A DNA stretch of 7,387 bases from CAZQLE01 sp964593905. GTDB lineage: Bacteria; Chloroflexota; Anaerolineae; Anaerolineales; Anaerolineaceae. The stretch is taken from positions 1 through 7,387 of the forward strand of contig CAZQLE010000192.1 of NCBI GenBank assembly GCA_964593905.1. Reading direction: 5' to 3'. Each line of letters starts with the position of its first letter. The first letter of the stretch is position 1. Position numbers and translations under genes: made by a program. Positions 6,338 to 7,387 of this stretch are shown piece by piece. The notes under the pieces are model-generated. The model did no database searches. It had not been told where the DNA came from and saw only the letters and a list, made by a program, of their open reading frames with translations.

Positions 6338-7387
6338 ATGAAACCCGAACATCGCTCCCCCTTTTCTTTCTTCAAACGGCAGAACCACAGCCGCCGCCAG
6401 CGTGCCCAGAGTATGTTGGAATTCGCCCTGGCGCTGCCCTTCTTACTGCTGCTCGTATTTGGCATCATCGAATTTGGCCGTCTGCTGCAAGCCTGGCTGG
6501 CGCTGGAAAACGGCGCCCGTCTGGCGGTGCGCTATGCCGTCACCGGTAGTTATGACAGCCAGTTTTGCCCCGCCGCTGCGGCCGCGCTAAATAACCGCAC
6601 CCAGTACCCCGGCGAATATGAAGATTCCAACAAAAACCCGGTTACCATCACCAAAACCTACAGCCAGTTGGACCTGCTCGACGGCAAAGCCGATTGTGTG
6701 GTGCCGGTAAAAGATGGGGCCAACGTCATCACCAATGTGGATGAAATCAACGGTGAGCTGCAAGATTGGGCGCGCATGCCCTCCATTCGCACCGTTGCGC
6801 TCAGCGGTGCCACCGGCATCGCCCGTGATCTGGCCGAGCCCATCTCGGGCAACTACACCTCCTACCTCACCCGCGCTTACCAGACCGCCAATTTCGATAA
6901 AACCTATCGCGGCAACCCTGGCGCAAAAGGGTACTTTAACATCTCTATGTGCTCTTCGCGGTTGATGGCCGTGGGTGGCAAAACCCACGCCTACCAGTTC
7001 AACCCCAACCCCGAGTACTATGACACCATTCCCAGCGGAGAAAGCCCCGATCAGTACGCCTTTCCCACCTACTGCCAGGAAGTGGAAGCGCCCAGCACCA
7101 TCCAGCGCTATGTGGATGACGCCGGCGGCCCTGGCGACCGGGTGCGGATCATCCTCACCTACCGCCACACCCTGATCACCCCCTTTGTCAGCAACTGGTG
7201 GCCCACCCTGCGCCTCACCACCGAACGCGAAGGCGTGGTTGAAAAATTCCGCGTCTCGCGCGTCACCGGTCTTACCGGCCCCATCACCAGCGCCGCCACC
7301 TACACCTTCACCCCGCCGCCCACCTCAACCGCCACCGCCACGGCCACCCCCATCTTCTGCTCCGGCACCGGCGGCGTGCTCTATGAA
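6338..7387 (+). CDS. Second TadE-like protein, longer, 3' end cut by window edge
   Basis: I translated 350 codons from ATG 6338 to the right edge with no stop. GGAG lies seven bases before the start, and the gap to the TadG stop is 12 bases. The protein has a basic leader (residues 1-23), then AQSMLEFALALPFLLLLVFG and a membrane segment at about 29-51, followed by the TadE-typical ENGARLAVRYAVTGS. The cleavage-like site is A23|QSMLE28F, with alanine where most pilins have glycine. The outer domain (about 70-310) ends with GDRVRIILTYRHTLI and WPTLRLTTEREGVVEKF, the strand pair common at the end of TadE domains. A Thr/Pro linker (TPPPTSTATATATP, 325-338) then leads into a further segment containing C341 that leaves the window. 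It would be a minor pilin or pilus-linked surface protein. The missing 3' part may hold an extra domain. Confidence 0.85.
   Translation, partial: MKPEHRSPFSFFKRQNHSRRQRAQSMLEFALALPFLLLLVFGIIEFGRLLQAWLALENGARLAVRYAVTGSYDSQFCPAAAAALNNRTQYPGEYEDSNKNPVTITKTYSQLDLLDGKADCVVPVKDGANVITNVDEINGELQDWARMPSIRTVALSGATGIARDLAEPISGNYTSYLTRAYQTANFDKTYRGNPGAKGYFNISMCSSRLMAVGGKTHAYQFNPNPEYYDTIPSGESPDQYAFPTYCQEVEAPSTIQRYVDDAGGPGDRVRIILTYRHTLITPFVSNWWPTLRLTTEREGVVEKFRVSRVTGLTGPITSAATYTFTPPPTSTATATATPIFCSGTGGVLYE
7310..7351 (+). other. Thr/Pro-rich linker coding segment
   Basis: Codons in the ACC/CCG/GCC class code for TPPPTSTATATATP (residues 325-338 of the second TadE-like protein). It is a flexible linker between the TadE domain and whatever follows beyond the edge. 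Such linkers are common in surface proteins of Chloroflexota, which supports the taxonomic guess. Confidence 0.7.

Noticed and set aside
6587..7168. 193-codon minus-strand open frame
   Set aside because: It is fully antisense to the second TadE-like gene, which has a membrane segment, a ribosome site and operon context. The antisense frame has no motifs.

Overview
The window looks like chromosomal DNA of a high-GC bacterium. Two features point to the phylum Chloroflexota (Anaerolineae-like). One is the set of Tad-type pseudopilins with Thr/Pro linkers (PTPTP in the first, PTSTATATATP in the third). The other is the overall style of the portal and terminase proteins. This placement is inference from protein style, not a database result.

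Layout. The left part (1 to about 3216) is a phage DNA-packaging module read on the minus strand. A 125-residue protein of unknown function (2839-3216) overlaps a large terminase subunit (1226-2842) by four bases. After a 126-base gap comes a portal protein (start at 1099), whose C-terminus runs off the left edge. The order small protein, terminase, portal is the usual head-packaging order of tailed phages, so this is the start of a prophage or prophage-like late operon continuing to the left. The portal gene carries three tandem 60-base units (401-580) that fold as hairpins and are translated in frame as three 20-residue repeats.

The middle (3217-3483) is a 267-base divergent intergenic region, the only long non-coding stretch. 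It holds several inverted repeats: a 34-base imperfect palindrome just upstream of the packaging genes, with a GAAC-N4-GTTC core; a nested hairpin at 3313-3340; a perfect 10-bp hairpin at 3371-3396; and a 14-base perfect dyad at 3429-3442 upstream of the plus-strand genes.

The right part (3484 to the end) is a plus-strand operon of three membrane-anchored, secreted proteins of Tad (Flp) pilus type: a TadE-like pseudopilin, a 687-residue TadG-like protein with a von Willebrand A (VWA) domain, and a second, longer TadE-like protein cut by the right edge. Spacing is tight (62-base overlap, then a 12-base gap). Together they would supply minor pilins or surface components of a Tad secretion/pilus system. 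The ATPase, secretin and prepilin peptidase genes are not in the window.

No RNA gene, CRISPR array, transposase, integrase or attachment site was seen. The head-to-head meeting of a phage packaging operon and a Tad operon may mark a prophage boundary, but nothing in the window proves it.
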